A stretch of DNA of 64,000 nucleotides from Coleophoma eucalyptorum. Taxonomy: Eukaryota > Ascomycota > Leotiomycetes > Helotiales > Dermateaceae. Positions 31,577 to 43,210 of this stretch are shown one piece after another. The stretch spans positions 1,302,001 through 1,366,000 of the forward strand of contig JALRME010000002.1 of NCBI GenBank assembly GCA_026120035.1, in the 5' to 3' direction. Numbering within the stretch: the stretch's first letter is position 1; each line of letters opens with the position of its first letter. The translations under genes and the position numbers were made by a program. The notes under the pieces were generated by a model. The model saw only the letters and a list, made by a program, of their open reading frames with translations. It made no database searches and was not told where the DNA came from.

Positions 31577-32486
31577 TCAAGCATTATCTTGTTTTACTTC
31601 TGTTGAAGGCCTGGGGGCATCTACTGATGCTCGCGGCATACTTCCAAGCTCTTCTCCTACACCACTTTGGCCTCTTTTCCTCCCTCCAATGTGGAATCGA
31701 GAACTTGTTGGGGATGGTGCTCGTTCTTCAGAGCCGTCACTAAACTTTGCGAAGAAGCCTTTTTTCTTCGGTTGATATTTGGCTTCGTCATTCAAGCCTA
31801 CATCCTCAAAACCTTCTTCGGCTGTTGGTGGTTGTCTTTCGAATCGTCTCTCATTCATTGCGGAGCGTGGTAACCTCGGTATTCTCGAATCCAAGCTCTG
31901 CCGGCCATGGTGAATTTCGGATTGAACGACTGGAGACTTTGCAGAAATGTCCTTTATAAAGCAATTAGATTGATCCTAGCTAACAAAGAAGTTTAAAAAA
32001 ATCTCTCACAAATGATCTTCTGTATGAATCAAATGACTCGCGAGATATAGAGAATGGTTCGATTTCTGCCAGACTGTTGGCCGTGTTGAGGGAAGTGTTA
32101 GAAGGATGCGATCGTCTTGGCCAGAATGATTTCCTCTCTGGTGGTGAAGGCTTATAGAAAGTCAGTTCTCAAGTTTGGGTCCTTTTGAGTGCAGTTAAGG
32201 GCTTACCGGAATGAATACGCCGCTATCATTCACAACTGTTCATCTAATATCAGCTATTGTCATGGGAGAGCGGTATTGTGCAGAGAATATGTGGTCGCAT
32301 ACCGCTCATCTTATATTCTACAGGTTCCTGGCTCTGAGAACTCCTAATGCTCATGGCAGAGGAAGACTTCGAACCTACGGTATCGACCTTCTCAAAGGTA
32401 GGACGAGTCGGGTTGGAGATTGGCGCATTCTCATCGTTCTCCAAGCCATTGATGGGCTTTTTAGAAAAGGGATTGCGGATAGGCAT
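31577..32486 (-). CDS. Unknown protein, four exons, basic and disordered
   Basis: Exons 32486-32303, 32235-32207 (29 nt), 32150-32010 and 31951-31577 join in frame to 242 residues; donors are gtatgc, gtaagc and gtgaga and acceptors acag, taag and aaag. The start MPIRNPFSKKPINGLENDEN and later PSPPERKSFWPRRS, SFDSYRRSF and YQPKKKGFFAKFSDG are separated by Ser/Pro-rich sequence. I recognise no domain; the protein looks disordered with several basic-aromatic short motifs that could be binding or phosphorylation sites. The open frame across all four junctions, plus the absence of any other gene here, supports it. The third acceptor and donor are the weakest points. Confidence 0.72.
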
Positions 32487-34334
32487 CTTAACGTAATATC
32501 AGTTCTCACTGTAACATAAATCTAATTGTTGTTTGGGACAAAGGGTTGTATTCTCTTATGAAAAGAGGTGTTGACGATCAGAGAGTCCGATTACTTGGAA
32601 GATCGACGCGGATAGAGCGCCCAAAATGGCAGCCCAACGCAGTCAGTCAGTGTGTGTACGTCAAGGACCGGAGAAAGCATGTTTACCGACACTTCGGCTT
32701 GCAGGTTTCCTGCTGCCGAGGACGCTTGCCATTCTTGACTTAATTAATTCGATGAGATTTAACTGCACCGACCATGTGACCTTCTGACCTTCACTGATAA
32801 AAAAAAACAGTCGAATCGAATAGCAAATCCGCAATATGAACCTAGAGATATGAGTAGTGGGACTTAATCCATGAGGTCATGATTGACATCCTTCCTCCCA
32901 ATTTATGCCAAGAGCGCAGGTACACCAGATAAGGGTGTCTAGCATGACTTTGCTCAGACGTGTTCTACCTTTCCCTTATCCCTTCAGGAACCGGCCAGCT
33001 TAACCGTTCTTCTTTTCTTTTCTGACTCGTCAGTTTCGGACCAATGCAAGCTGTGAATATCCGATATTGGTACTCGACGCAGCTAGTTGTTCCGCGCCCG
33101 CTTCCACCCATACGAGGTATCCTTGGAACCACACAAGATGCTTCATCTGTTCTCTGAAGGCCGGCGGGTGTTCATGCGGTTGGCTTGATCTGCAGGACCT
33201 TCCGAAACACCGTCGGGAATTCAAAACCATGATGTGGCCGAAACCGTTGTTGAAAAAAGGTGACATTGGATGATACAGGCTACCTCACCATCGACATAGT
33301 CTCGACCTCTAGCTTTGTTTGTGCATTGCAAAGCATAGGTTCTTCGTTAAAGCCATACGCCACGATGCGATGGGTCAAAGGCTCATTGCTCCCAATAGAC
33401 AATACAGACAGGAGACCAAGGGACTACGCAGGCCCAGGGCTGACCATTGCGTGAGTTAAGGTTAATTAAGCAAGGGAATTGTACGGCAAGCAAAAATAGA
33501 GAAGTCGTTTCAAGAGATCGCCTGCCCATTGTCCGGCTGCATTACAAAGGGATAGATGTTTCTTTTCCCGCTCCACCACTAAATCCAATAGCGAGTTGAG
33601 TTGACCCTCTAGATCGCAAAGCTGCATAAAGCTGTCATGGATATTGCCCTCAGGGAACTACAATCCTCCCATGGATTATAGTTCTTTCATCAGATCAAGG
33701 GATAGCTAGGGTTTTGTTTGGCTAGCCACGAAATATTTTGTTCTTCTCTCTTAATGCTTTAAGCAGGTGTACTGCAAGTTGTGCCACTCCCTGAATTTCT
33801 TTTAATCTCCAGTCTCGAATATATTGGCATTGTTGTCAAAAAGTCATCAGTCGCATTCACTCATTCTCATCGCTATTAACGTCTAATGTGTATGTTATTT
33901 CCTGCTTGTTGGCACATTTCCATTGCAACTGCAAAGTGCTTTACGTGTAGTAGCAAGTGCTACCACGGCTACGTGCAGAGCAAAAGTAAGACAAACATCC
34001 GTTTACCAACTTCTTCACTCAAACACCCTGACCTGACTCTTTAGTAAAAACTTCTAAATTTCTATGTGCGAATGGAATGTTCTTCCTCTTGATGGATTGA
34101 TCACTCCAGTGCTTCTATATATCTACCTCGTCCTTGTCAACGAAAACCACTAAACACTTCCCCACAAGGCATTCGCAGTGGAAGTCGAATGCTTAAATAC
34201 ACACATCCAAGTTACACGTTGAACTCAATCCGCAATCTATTGACCCTCAACACTTTCTCATATACCCTGGTTGACAACGCGTACGTATCAATACACTTGA
34301 CGTCTTTGAAACGAACACCATCCAGTCCTTCAGT
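32487..34334. other. 1.85-kb divergent intergenic region
   Basis: It lies between two genes of unknown function transcribed away from each other. No open frame above 78 codons. The last 300 bp before 34335 are CT-rich and resemble a fungal promoter and leader. Confidence 0.55.
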
Positions 34335-35652
34335 ATGAGCGCGTTCTTCAACTCCTGGGCCTTGTGGGAAAAGATGACATTTGTGAGCTGGTCCAAGTAT
34401 GCTTTCGGTGTTAAAGACTAAAACTGCTCAGGTTTTGGCATTGGCAATATTGGCTGTATTTTGCGCCGGTGCCCTCAAGGTGGCTTGGAAGAGCAGATTC
34501 GTTAAAAAGCATGAGCAATTGGATATAGAGAAAAAGGCAAAGATACAGGAGTTGAGGAAGAGTGGCCAGTTCGTCAAACCAAAGAGCCAAGATATCCCGT
34601 TCGGCGTGCGAGCTATTCAGAGTGGCATTCAAGTCGACGGAATATGGATATCAGGGAAGGACTTACCTGTTCGTGAATCTTTGCAGCCCGGCCATCATGC
34701 CGGCAGTTCTTCAGATTCATCTTCCGAGTCGGTAAATAGACAGAGTTTCACCGGGCGCCCTCCAGGAGAGCACAGCAAAAACAAGGGCCGTGACAAACGT
34801 CCCTCCGGGCAAGCTCAGCGTAGACCTATAGCTGTACATCAGGTTCTCCACAATACGTCTATGCCACCATCATCTGGACCTTCCGGCTATAGTTCTTATA
34901 AGCCTAGGCGATCGTCTCATTTACGATTTGGTAGTTATGGCGATACAGAATATGATGGAGACACATTAGCTCAATTGGAAGGTCAGAGGCAGAGCGGCAT
35001 CAAGACTCGCAAATATGGATCTAGAGAAGCTGACGAACAAAATGACGACGCGTCATCAGGTCACGGCGCAGACAACGAACGCTCATCAATAGACTCTCAA
35101 TCGAGCTTTAAAAGTGCTCCGGAAAAACAAGGACTTACTTCTCAGCCCCCCATACGGATTGCAAGCTTGCAGAGTTCGCCTAAATTGGTGCAGTCCACAG
35201 CACATCAAGAACCACTTCAGGCTCAGTTCTCAAATGGCGATTACATACCTGTATCTCCCGAAGAACCTGAGAGGTTACAGCTTTCTGGAAGTTCTAACCG
35301 AAGAGTCAGCGTCAATGCGGTGAAGCAGGCTGTTGGAGACCATTCTCCAGAAGAACCTTATGTCACCTCTCTAGCACAAGAGCCAAGCGCGGTAGAAAGA
35401 CCTGAATCGTTTGCACCTGGAGAACTTCATATAAATAGGAATTCAAGAGTTGTCAATTCTGGATTTGAGGTTCTCCCAGCAGGCACATTTGGAACACCTA
35501 CAGAATTCAGGAGTAGTGAAACTAGTTGTAGCCAGACTTGGCAGCAGCAAGTTGAAGATGAACGAGATAGAAGACAGTCCCACAAGCTACAAAAGAAAGG
35601 AAGGACATCTATAAACTTAGGAAGAGCATCCTTTGGCAATGACAGACCTTGA
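34335..35652 (+). CDS. Conserved fungal protein, N-terminal anchor and disordered tail
   Basis: Exons 34335-34382 (48 nt) and 34432-35652 with a 49-nt intron (gtgagc, ctaaa branch-like site, ctcag) give 422 residues. The start ATG in MSAFFNSWALWEKMTFVLAL was preferred over the later ATG at 34399, which lies inside the intron. Residues about 15-35 form one hydrophobic segment (VLALAILAVFCAGALKVAW) followed by a basic juxtamembrane stretch (KSRFVKKHEQLDIEKKAK). The segment DIPFGVRAIQSGIQVDGIWI looks like the conserved core; the remaining 320 residues are Ser/Gln/Pro-rich and disordered. No enzymatic domain is seen. I think it is a known family of uncharacterised fungal membrane-anchored proteins, but I cannot name it. 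Confidence 0.82.
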
Positions 35653-36160
35653 TGCTACTGGACTCAAGAAATGTACTCGATGACTGCATTCGGTATATGG
35701 GAGTACACTATGGCTTTTCATGGTTGTGTTCATAGCATTGAAAAAGGCATAGGATAGGTAAAATCTGCCTAATACCAAGGCATGCTATGAAATATAACAT
35801 GAATGGACAGCGCGAAGTGTACCAATACACTCTTTATTACCCTAGGCAACAGAAAAAAGGTCATCATGATAATATTTCAAGTGCTAGTGTTTCCATCCTC
35901 CACTCTGGTATACACCACATTGGTATTTATGACAATATGTGTTATCCAAATCAGGTAGCAGTTCAAAGCGCTTCGATAAATAATAAGATCATGTGATATC
36001 GCGCAAGTTAGGTCGTCGCGTCAAGATCAGGCAGCGCGTCCAGTTGTTGTTTCCGCAAGAAGCGTCAACCTCCGCCTCTACACAACTCACCTAACAAGCC
36101 AGAGAAGACATCGCATTAGAAGCATCCGCATCTCATTAACTGGTTTACTAATTGCCCAAT
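35653..36160. other. Intergenic region with the RAD51 promoter
   Basis: A 508-bp interval between tandem + strand genes. The left half is AT-rich 3' flank, the right half holds the RAD51 promoter with two ACGCGN elements (separate entry). Confidence 0.6.
36016..36039 (-). promoter_or_regulatory. Two MCB-like ACGCGN elements upstream of RAD51
   Basis: The + strand has tcgcgt at 36016-36021 and gcgcgt at 36034-36039, which read ACGCGA and ACGCGC on the other strand, 122-145 nt before the start codon. ACGCGN is the core recognised by MBF, which drives G1/S and repair genes in yeasts; the link here is inference. Confidence 0.4.
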
Positions 36161-37308
36161 ATGATCACCGAAGAGATTGAACCCTCCCAGTCCGGAATGG
36201 AAGAGGGAATGGGTGGGCCAGGCGCGCCAACGCCACTTGCTGCATTAGAGGTGAGAGACTTTAAACAGTGTCAACGAGCCCCTTTAATAGTTTTTGTGTA
36301 GGGAGTCGCAGGTCTCACAAAGAGAGACATTCAACTTATTGTCGATGGAGGATACAACACCGTTGAATCGGTGGCATACACTCCAAGGAGAATACTCGAG
36401 CAGATCAAGGGCATTTCTGAGCAGAAGGCTACGAAGATCTTAACAGAAGGTATGTGGAATGCATTTTGATATCTGATTAATTCTTATACGCTTCAGCGTC
36501 CAAACTTGTACCGATGGGCTTTACGACTGCCACCGAGATGCACCAGCGACGAAGTGAATTGATATCCATAACGACAGGATCGAAACAGCTCGATACATTA
36601 CTGGCAGGAGGAATTGAGACCGGATCGGTTACCGAAATATTTGGAGAATTTCGAACAGGCAAAAGCCAGATTTGTCACACATTGGCAGTCACTTGCCAGC
36701 TACCCTTCGACATGGGTGGTGGTGAGGGCAAATGTCTGTATATCGATACTGAAGGTACATTCAGACCAGTGAGATGCCTGGCTGTAGCAAATCGGTATGG
36801 ATTGTCCGGTGAAGAAGTGCTCGACAACGTTGCATATGCTCGTGCCTACAACTCCGACCATCAGCTGCAATTGCTCCAACAAGCTTCCCAGATGATGTGT
36901 GAGACGCGCTTCTCCTTGCTCATCGTGGACAGCGCAACTTCTCTTTACCGGACAGACTTTGTGGGTCGAGGAGAACTTTCTTCGAGACAAACTCATCTAG
37001 CCAAATTCATGCGTATGCTGCAAAGGCTAGCAGATGAGTTCGGCATTGCTGTTGTCATCACTAATCAAGTTGTGGCTCAAGTTGATGGAGGCCCAAGTGC
37101 GATGTTCAATCCGGATCCAAAGAAACCCATCGGAGGAAATATCATTGCCCATGCCAGTACGACTAGACTAAGTTTAAAGAAAGGACGAGGAGAGACGAGA
37201 ATCTGCAAGATCTACGACAGTCCTTGTTTACCGGAAAGTGATTGTCTCTTTGCTATCAACGAGGACGGTATTGGCGATCCTAGCCCAAAGGATTTGGAAA
37301 AAGACTAA
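36161..37308 (+). CDS. RAD51: DNA repair recombinase Rad51
   Basis: RecA-family recombinase that forms filaments on single-stranded DNA and carries out strand exchange in homologous recombination, in the nucleus. Exons 36161-36250, 36302-36449 and 36497-37308 give 349 residues, normal for the family. The N-terminal helix-hairpin-helix domain is visible ([39 protein letters not shown]). Walker A is GEFRTGKS at 129-136 and Walker B LLIVD at 220-224; the [13 protein letters not shown] context and QVVAQVDGG (loop 2 region) are Rad51-specific rather than Dmc1-like. The C-terminus has [20 protein letters not shown]. Two short introns (51 and 47 nt). Confidence 0.97.
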
Positions 37309-37736
37309 TCCAAAAGGATGTTCTGCAACTTGTATTATTTGCTTTGTTTTCTGTACGCACACATGTAGGACGTGCAGTGGGGACGTTTTATGACAATGAA
37401 TTGCATAGTTGGCGTGGGTGGAATAGAATGGGATGGTGGACTCTGAGCGTGTTGTATATACGGTTTTGCTTTCTAGCATTGATACATCCTTGAAGAGGAT
37501 AAATATACACAAAAAAACTGTTAACATGAATTTGAGTTTTGAACTGCGTTGTCTAGTGAGGCACGATGGATGTCGAATAAGGCCTGATGAACAGAAATCG
37601 AGAGATCCCTGCACTAGCGCCAACTCACAGAAAGTTGAGCTTCGCGATCCGACGCGCTGCCTCAGAAAAGTCTCCAGGATGCGACGCTGCAGAAGCTCCC
37701 CACCAACATACACAATTACGAATTGATGGCGATAAG
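37309..37736. other. Interval between RAD51 and the nucleoporin gene
   Basis: A 428-bp interval between tandem genes: 3' flank of RAD51, then a short promoter. The nucleoporin frame stays open upstream to 37587, but that extension is not conserved-looking. Confidence 0.55.
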
Positions 37737-40700
37737 ATGGCAGAAACAGCTCCATTCTATGCGTACAAAGAATTACGATTAAACCTCGATCCAGCGGCCA
37801 AAGGAACGACTGTTGCGATACGCATACCAGCTCATGGCTCTTCAGCCTGGCCGTCAAGAACAGCTCAAAAAAGGCCTCACATCGCAGATGTCGCCTTTGC
37901 GGGTGATGAGGGGGCTTTTAAGCAGAAGTTCTTAGCTACTGCAGCCTCGATATATCACCGAAAACACCACAGGAGCCCACGAAGCTTCCTGTGGAGGATA
38001 TTGGAAGATGGAAACGTGCTATCCATTAGAGCAGTTGACGTCTCGAAGCAAAACAATGTAGCTGATGCAAACATTACCTTACGACTTACATTTCCGACCT
38101 CGATCAAGCATTCATCTATTGCCTTCTCAGACTCTCCGGAACATGATATTCTCAGCGCATTCATCCTCACAGATTCAAAACAACTCTACACTCTTACCCT
38201 GCGTCCAGACTACTTTCGAAGAGCAGCAAGTACAGAAGATAATGTGGGCGACTGGTGCAAAGTCTTTGTCCCTTCTGCGTTTAGCTTCAAGCATCCGCAT
38301 AGGCTCATTGCACTGAGCGCAGATCAGATCTTGATTTCCACCATTGACGGGGGCCTCATGAGACTGCAGAAGAATTCTGGATCAGATGGTACGTCGGAGA
38401 AACGCCCATTGCCATTTATAAAATATGACTGACTTGACATCTAGGAACGGAGTGGAAAGAGACACACTACAGTGAAGGCAGTTGGGGTCTGAGGAGCTTG
38501 ATTCCATTTCAAGGCAACAATACCATACCTTATGGCAAGTTCAGTCTCGAGCAGTCTGTGGCCACCTCATTGGCATCACCGCCAACACAGATCTTTGATA
38601 CGCCTTATATCTTCACCGTTTGTTTGGATCACAAATTGAGGATATGGAATCTAGAGACCGGGAAAATTGCGTACAACAGAGATATTCTTGACCCGGAAAG
38701 AGACCCCCAAGACGCAACACGACCAGTCATTTCTCCGTCATACTCACAATTAGTCAAAGTTATTGTAGGTGGCAAAGAGACTGCGCTATGTGTCACATAT
38801 TCCCCAAATGGATCAGGCCAATTCAAATTCTGGGATGTCGTTCAAACTGAGGATAGTAATCTTCACCTAGTGGATTTATTTCCTGGAAATGAGTTGGTCC
38901 CACAACCTCCAACTTCTGATGTCTGGACTTTGGCAGATTTCTCGATTATCGGAGATCAGAATGGTGTAAACGATCTCAACCTCTGGTTGCTCTGGAAAAA
39001 CAACACAACCTACAGAGTACAAAAGCTTGGCTTCAGCAGAGAGGATTCGCCAGAGACGCTCCAGGAGACTTGGAGTAGTGTTTGGGAAGGAATGGCTCCT
39101 GAATCTCTGGCTGATGCACCTTTGCCTACAAGCTTCCAAGGAGACGCTGCTGACAGTACCGATAAATGGCTGGGTTTTATTTTTATGCCAGGACGATTTA
39201 CAACGGCTACTATTGAAACTTGCTTGGCAATATACGAGACTGGGTTAGGAGCATCTAGAGACTCCTCGTCACGTAGGACAGGTTGCCTGGCAGAGAGACT
39301 ATGCTCGACGATAGCATCTACTTCAACTCTGAGTTGCAAATCTGATGGGGAAGTGGACTATGAACAATTTCGAGTAGCAACTGATGCTCAATGGAGGCGA
39401 TTCTACCGTCTTCTATTGGAGCTGAACAAACAAAGAGGAGAGGCTCTATCGCTTGTCATTGATCCTCAAGGTGAGATGCCGTGGGTCGCATCCGCTGACG
39501 GGGTATCGGCCATCAGAGCCTGCAGTGCACTCGAACGTTTCTGGCACAATCAAGATGGGATCGAATCCGATGCTGAATATGTGCTACCACTTATGACTGC
39601 AGCTATGAATCTCAGAGACAGCTTTTCAGATCAACTCAACCACAGCTGGAATGCATCCCTACAAGGAGAGCTGTTCGAGGATCCATCTGAGATCGATTCT
39701 GTTCGTATGAAATCGCTATATGATAGATGCGACTTCAGCAGACAAATCGGAGACGAGGAGTATGGACAGCTGGTGGTGAATCTTGGAGATGACTTCAAAA
39801 AGGTGACACCTTCCGTTTACGAAGCTCTGTTACGACTTATGGCAGCATCCGACGATATGGAACAAAGACCACACAATCTGCCTCTTGCAGAGTTCGGAAT
39901 CAAACTTATCGTTAAAGGCGTCCAAGAAACCGTTGAGCTGCACCGAAATATTTGTCTTGACCAATTGGCCCTGTTAGTCTTCATCGAGGTTGAAATCAAT
40001 CATGGGGAGGAGGGCATTGGATTTGACACCGCTGCAATATTTCGCCAGCTTATCTCGATGCTTAAAAGACTTGAGCTTGTCGGGTGGCTTGCAAACACGG
40101 AGTTATCGCTGCCTCTAGAGAAGCTTGAACGTTTCGATTCTCTCGTAGAATCTGCTTCAAGTCTTGCCAAAAAGGCATTGCCTCGTGTTGAAACAGTCAC
40201 CGTATTGGAGGGTGTACTTCGACATCTATTAAGCCTGGATACACGAAAGGGCGAAACCATGTCTTCAGCTCTCACGGATGTCATTCTACAAATATGTGAT
40301 CCTGATAGCGAGTACGAGGCAAGGCCACCTGCGCTAATTCAGTGTTTTCTACTCAAGCATGAGCGAGCTGATTTGGCTGTGCAATTTTTGCGCTTTGCTG
40401 AAACCGACCCCTTCTCTACCTACATCCGAGGTCGAGTGTATCTTGCTGCCAACGACGCTCTTGCTGCAACTGGTCTTTTCAAAAAGGCAGCTTTCGGAAT
40501 GGGTACGTACCTTAGTATTTGTGTCGATGCTACTACTAACTTCTACCTAGCATATCCAAACTCAAAGCAGCGAAGCGACTATCGCAGTGCAGGCTTCTTA
40601 GAAGAGACGGAAAAGAATCTTTTGAACGCAGGCTTGCCCGAGTACTACTCACACATTGTCGCCTTATTCGACAAAGCAAAGATCTATTCATATGTTGTTG

Positions 40701-41410
40701 ATTTCGCCGGGCTCGCACTTCAATTTCTTTCACCAACAAGTGACAATCAACAAGTCTCTACTCTTAGAACGGAGATGCACATCCGTATGTTTAACGCAGC
40801 AATTCAGACATCTCGTTATGACCTTGCACATTCTACACTAGCGCTATTCACCGACAGCGCACTCCAACTCTCGTCAATACGCACACTGGTCACAAAAATG
40901 TGCGAGGCCTCATATGCCACACAGCTTATTGAATTTCCATTCATCGGAATGCAAGACAATGTGGACGATATTCTTGCCCAGAAATGTGAGTCTATCGTGG
41001 ACGTCGATGTTGGGGTGCCATATCACAAAATTCTCTATTCATGGCGCATCAAGCGCAGCGATTTTCGTGGTGCGGCAGCTATCTCATACGAGCGGCTGCA
41101 AAGACTACAGCAGGCCGTTGACAACAACGGAGCCTTTGGCGAGGAAGAAGGCGACTTCGAGACTCCAATCACTCGACAATATGTCTCGCTCATCAATGCC
41201 CTAAGCTGTGTTGATTCGAAACAAGCGTGGATCCTGTCTGAACCACTATCACAGAAGCCAGCGGCCAAAAATGGCACAGTGCCAGTAAAGAGGAAAGTGG
41301 TCACTCTGGATGATATCAGAAAGGGCTACCAGCAGGAATTGGATAGGCTTGCGGCAATCGAGAATGACCAATTCGCTTTTACGGGTGGCGACGCGATGGA
41401 TGTATTATGA
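37737..41410 (+). CDS. NUP120: Nucleoporin Nup120/Nup160
   Basis: Scaffold of the Y-shaped Nup84/Nup107 complex in the nuclear pore. Exons 37737-38388, 38445-40502 and 40551-41410 give 1189 residues, the usual size in filamentous fungi. The N-terminal half is beta-propeller type (TPYIFTVCLDHKLRIWNLET; FKFWDVVQTED), the C-terminal half is helical (FLKHERADLAVQFLRFAETD; SDYRSAGFLEETEKNLLNAG; LPEYYSHIVALFDKAKIYSY). MAETAPFYAYKELRLNLDP was chosen as start because this begins the conserved sequence. A 48-nt intron at 40503-40550 is spliced in phase and contains no stop, so the uninterrupted reading gives 16 extra residues (GTYLSICVDATTNFYL); splice signals are strong (gtacgt, ctaac, ctag). Confidence 0.9.
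40503..40550 (+). other. Stop-free 48-nt intron inside NUP120
   Basis: Begins gtacgtacc and ends ctactaacttctacctag, i.e. canonical donor, branch and acceptor. Its length is a multiple of three and it has no stop codon in frame, so gene callers may read through it. Splicing joins ATG G + CA TAT CCA. Confidence 0.8.
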
Positions 41411-41662
41411 TCAGCGATGGCTATGGTAGCTACAGGCACTTTTCCGGCGGCGTTTAGATCTGGGAGTCAACATTGTGGTATTAGGCAGATGTATCCATGC
41501 AGCATCTACGTGAAGGGTAAGGGACAAAATGAAGAGACATAATAGGTAGCTGGTGTTCAGCTGAAAATTTGAACTGGGTCCACATGGATGAGGTTTTAGT
41601 GATGTCTATGATACAACCCATACTCCCATGCCCGAATTACCCCAATCTTCCTGCACGCCTGC

Positions 41663-42835
41663 TTACGTCCGCTCTGGGGGAGGCGCGCCTGCAATTTGTG
41701 TTTGCTGCCCTGCCGCTGCAGCGATCTCAGGTGCTTGGCGGTACAGAACGATTTCTGACTGCTTGAAGTAGCGTCTCGCGTCTGTAAAGGTTAGCTCGAA
41801 ATCCTATTCTGCTTCAGAACCTTAGGTACGGCTTACCTTCATCGATTAATACAAGACTTAGGTAGTATCTTGTGGAGTATTTTTTGTTGACCTCTCGGAA
41901 TGTTGGTGTCAAATCAAAACCTCCCAGGAACAGTCTAATTGGGATAGTTTCTCCTAATTTGGGTCAGTAACAAGAAAAGATAGTTTTGCACGTAGTAATA
42001 CCTCTTGAAGGCGATCCATCCATGATCTATATCCAATTAGCTTGTGTCATCTGCATCATAAAGGTTGTCGCATACCTCGAATCGAACAAGTGTCTCACTC
42101 TCATTATATTGATTTGGCGCAGCACCTGTGGTTTCCCTTCTGATGATTGATAGTTCCATATGCTTGATCTTCAGTCTAACCAGCAAGAAGTAAATACGAC
42201 CAACAATGACATCCTTAAGATGGTACTTTGATTTTGAGTACTCAAACTCAATGTGCAGACAGTCCTCAATTCCAACATCCATCTTGATTGAGCTATTCAT
42301 CTCAGGTGGTATTCGGTATGAATAGACCCAAATATCTTTCTCTCTGATTACGTCGGCCATCCTCCGTGATACTGTGACGCGTACGAAGTAGCGCAGCTTG
42401 ACATTGATGCCATTGTAAGACTCGTATTGCTTCTCGACATTCTTGAAATTGAATTCAAAAGTTTGCGGGTGTTGTAGATCGCCTGGCGCTGCTAATTCTT
42501 GGCCAAGGGAGAGAAATTCATAGTGATTGCCTCGATCGAAGAACATCTCTGTGTAAGCCAAATCAGTTATGAGCTCCATCGCATTGATGCCTAACGCAAG
42601 ACGGGAAGAGCCACTGACCTATTGTCCCTATGAATTGGACCTTGATTCCAGTATGTTCTAAGCGTTTTCCATCCTTGGGACGTATTGTAACCCCGCCCTT
42701 TACCGATTCTCCATCTTTGTACAGCGGTGCCTTCTCTCTCCGGTTCTTGTCCAGCTTCACATCTACCATGGCCCGTTCATCTGTATCTTCGAGTACGATG
42801 TCGATATCGACCGGGGTCGAGAAGAAATACGCCAT
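41663..42835 (-). CDS. VPS26: Retromer subunit Vps26
   Basis: Arrestin-like subunit of the retromer cargo-selective complex (with Vps35 and Vps29) on endosomes, returning sorting receptors to the Golgi. Five exons, 42835-42619, 42548-42076, 42026-42002 (25 nt), 41953-41837 and 41781-41663, give 316 residues, as expected. Highly conserved runs include FFSTPVDIDIVLEDTDERA, GIKVQFIGTIEMFFDRGNHY, VEKQYESYNGINVKLRYFVR, PIRLFLGGFDLTPTF and YFKQSEIVLYRQAPEI. The C-terminus ends in a short Ala/Gln/Pro tail. Start is the ATG of MAYFFSTP; an in-frame ATG 26 codons upstream is not family-like. Without the 25-nt exon the protein loses IMDGSPSR and the frame. Confidence 0.96.
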
Positions 42836-43210
42836 CTTGTCAAATCCGTTGAATAGGCTTTCGCGCCTAGGGTGAACAGAAAAAGTAGGTTGTTTTTTGG
42901 GGAGGCGCATCAAGATGATGTTGACGACGATAGCTGGTCTGGGGAGCTATTGCGGGCCGTCGCTAAAGCCATTCACTAAAGCCACGCCCCCATCCAGTGC
43001 ATGAACAAGGCTGAGAAGTTAATTCTTGTCTCCAGGGTTTCTTCGAAATTTACAATTCCAGGCTTATAACACGAGGGAAAATTCACCATCCACAGACCGA
43101 GAGGCTAGATCAAACTGCAGTTGTCATTTACAAATCCAAGAAACGACAAAACTGTCTTAAGACGCTTCTATTCCCTTCGCGCCGCGCGGCCGGCAGCGAG
43201 AGCTTCAAAG
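42836..43210. promoter_or_regulatory. Divergent promoter of VPS26 and LSM8
   Basis: A 375-bp interval between opposite start codons, so it holds both promoters. The right part contains CT/GC-rich sequence (gcgccgcgcggccggc). No specific site assigned. Confidence 0.65.

Noticed and set aside
37587..37736. In-frame extension of NUP120 upstream of ATG 37737
   Set aside because: The 50 extra residues do not resemble the nucleoporin N-terminus; MAETAPFYAYKELRL is the natural start.
37228..37857. 209-codon minus-strand frame opposite the end of RAD51 and start of NUP120
   Set aside because: It is antisense to two conserved genes and has no protein-like pattern.
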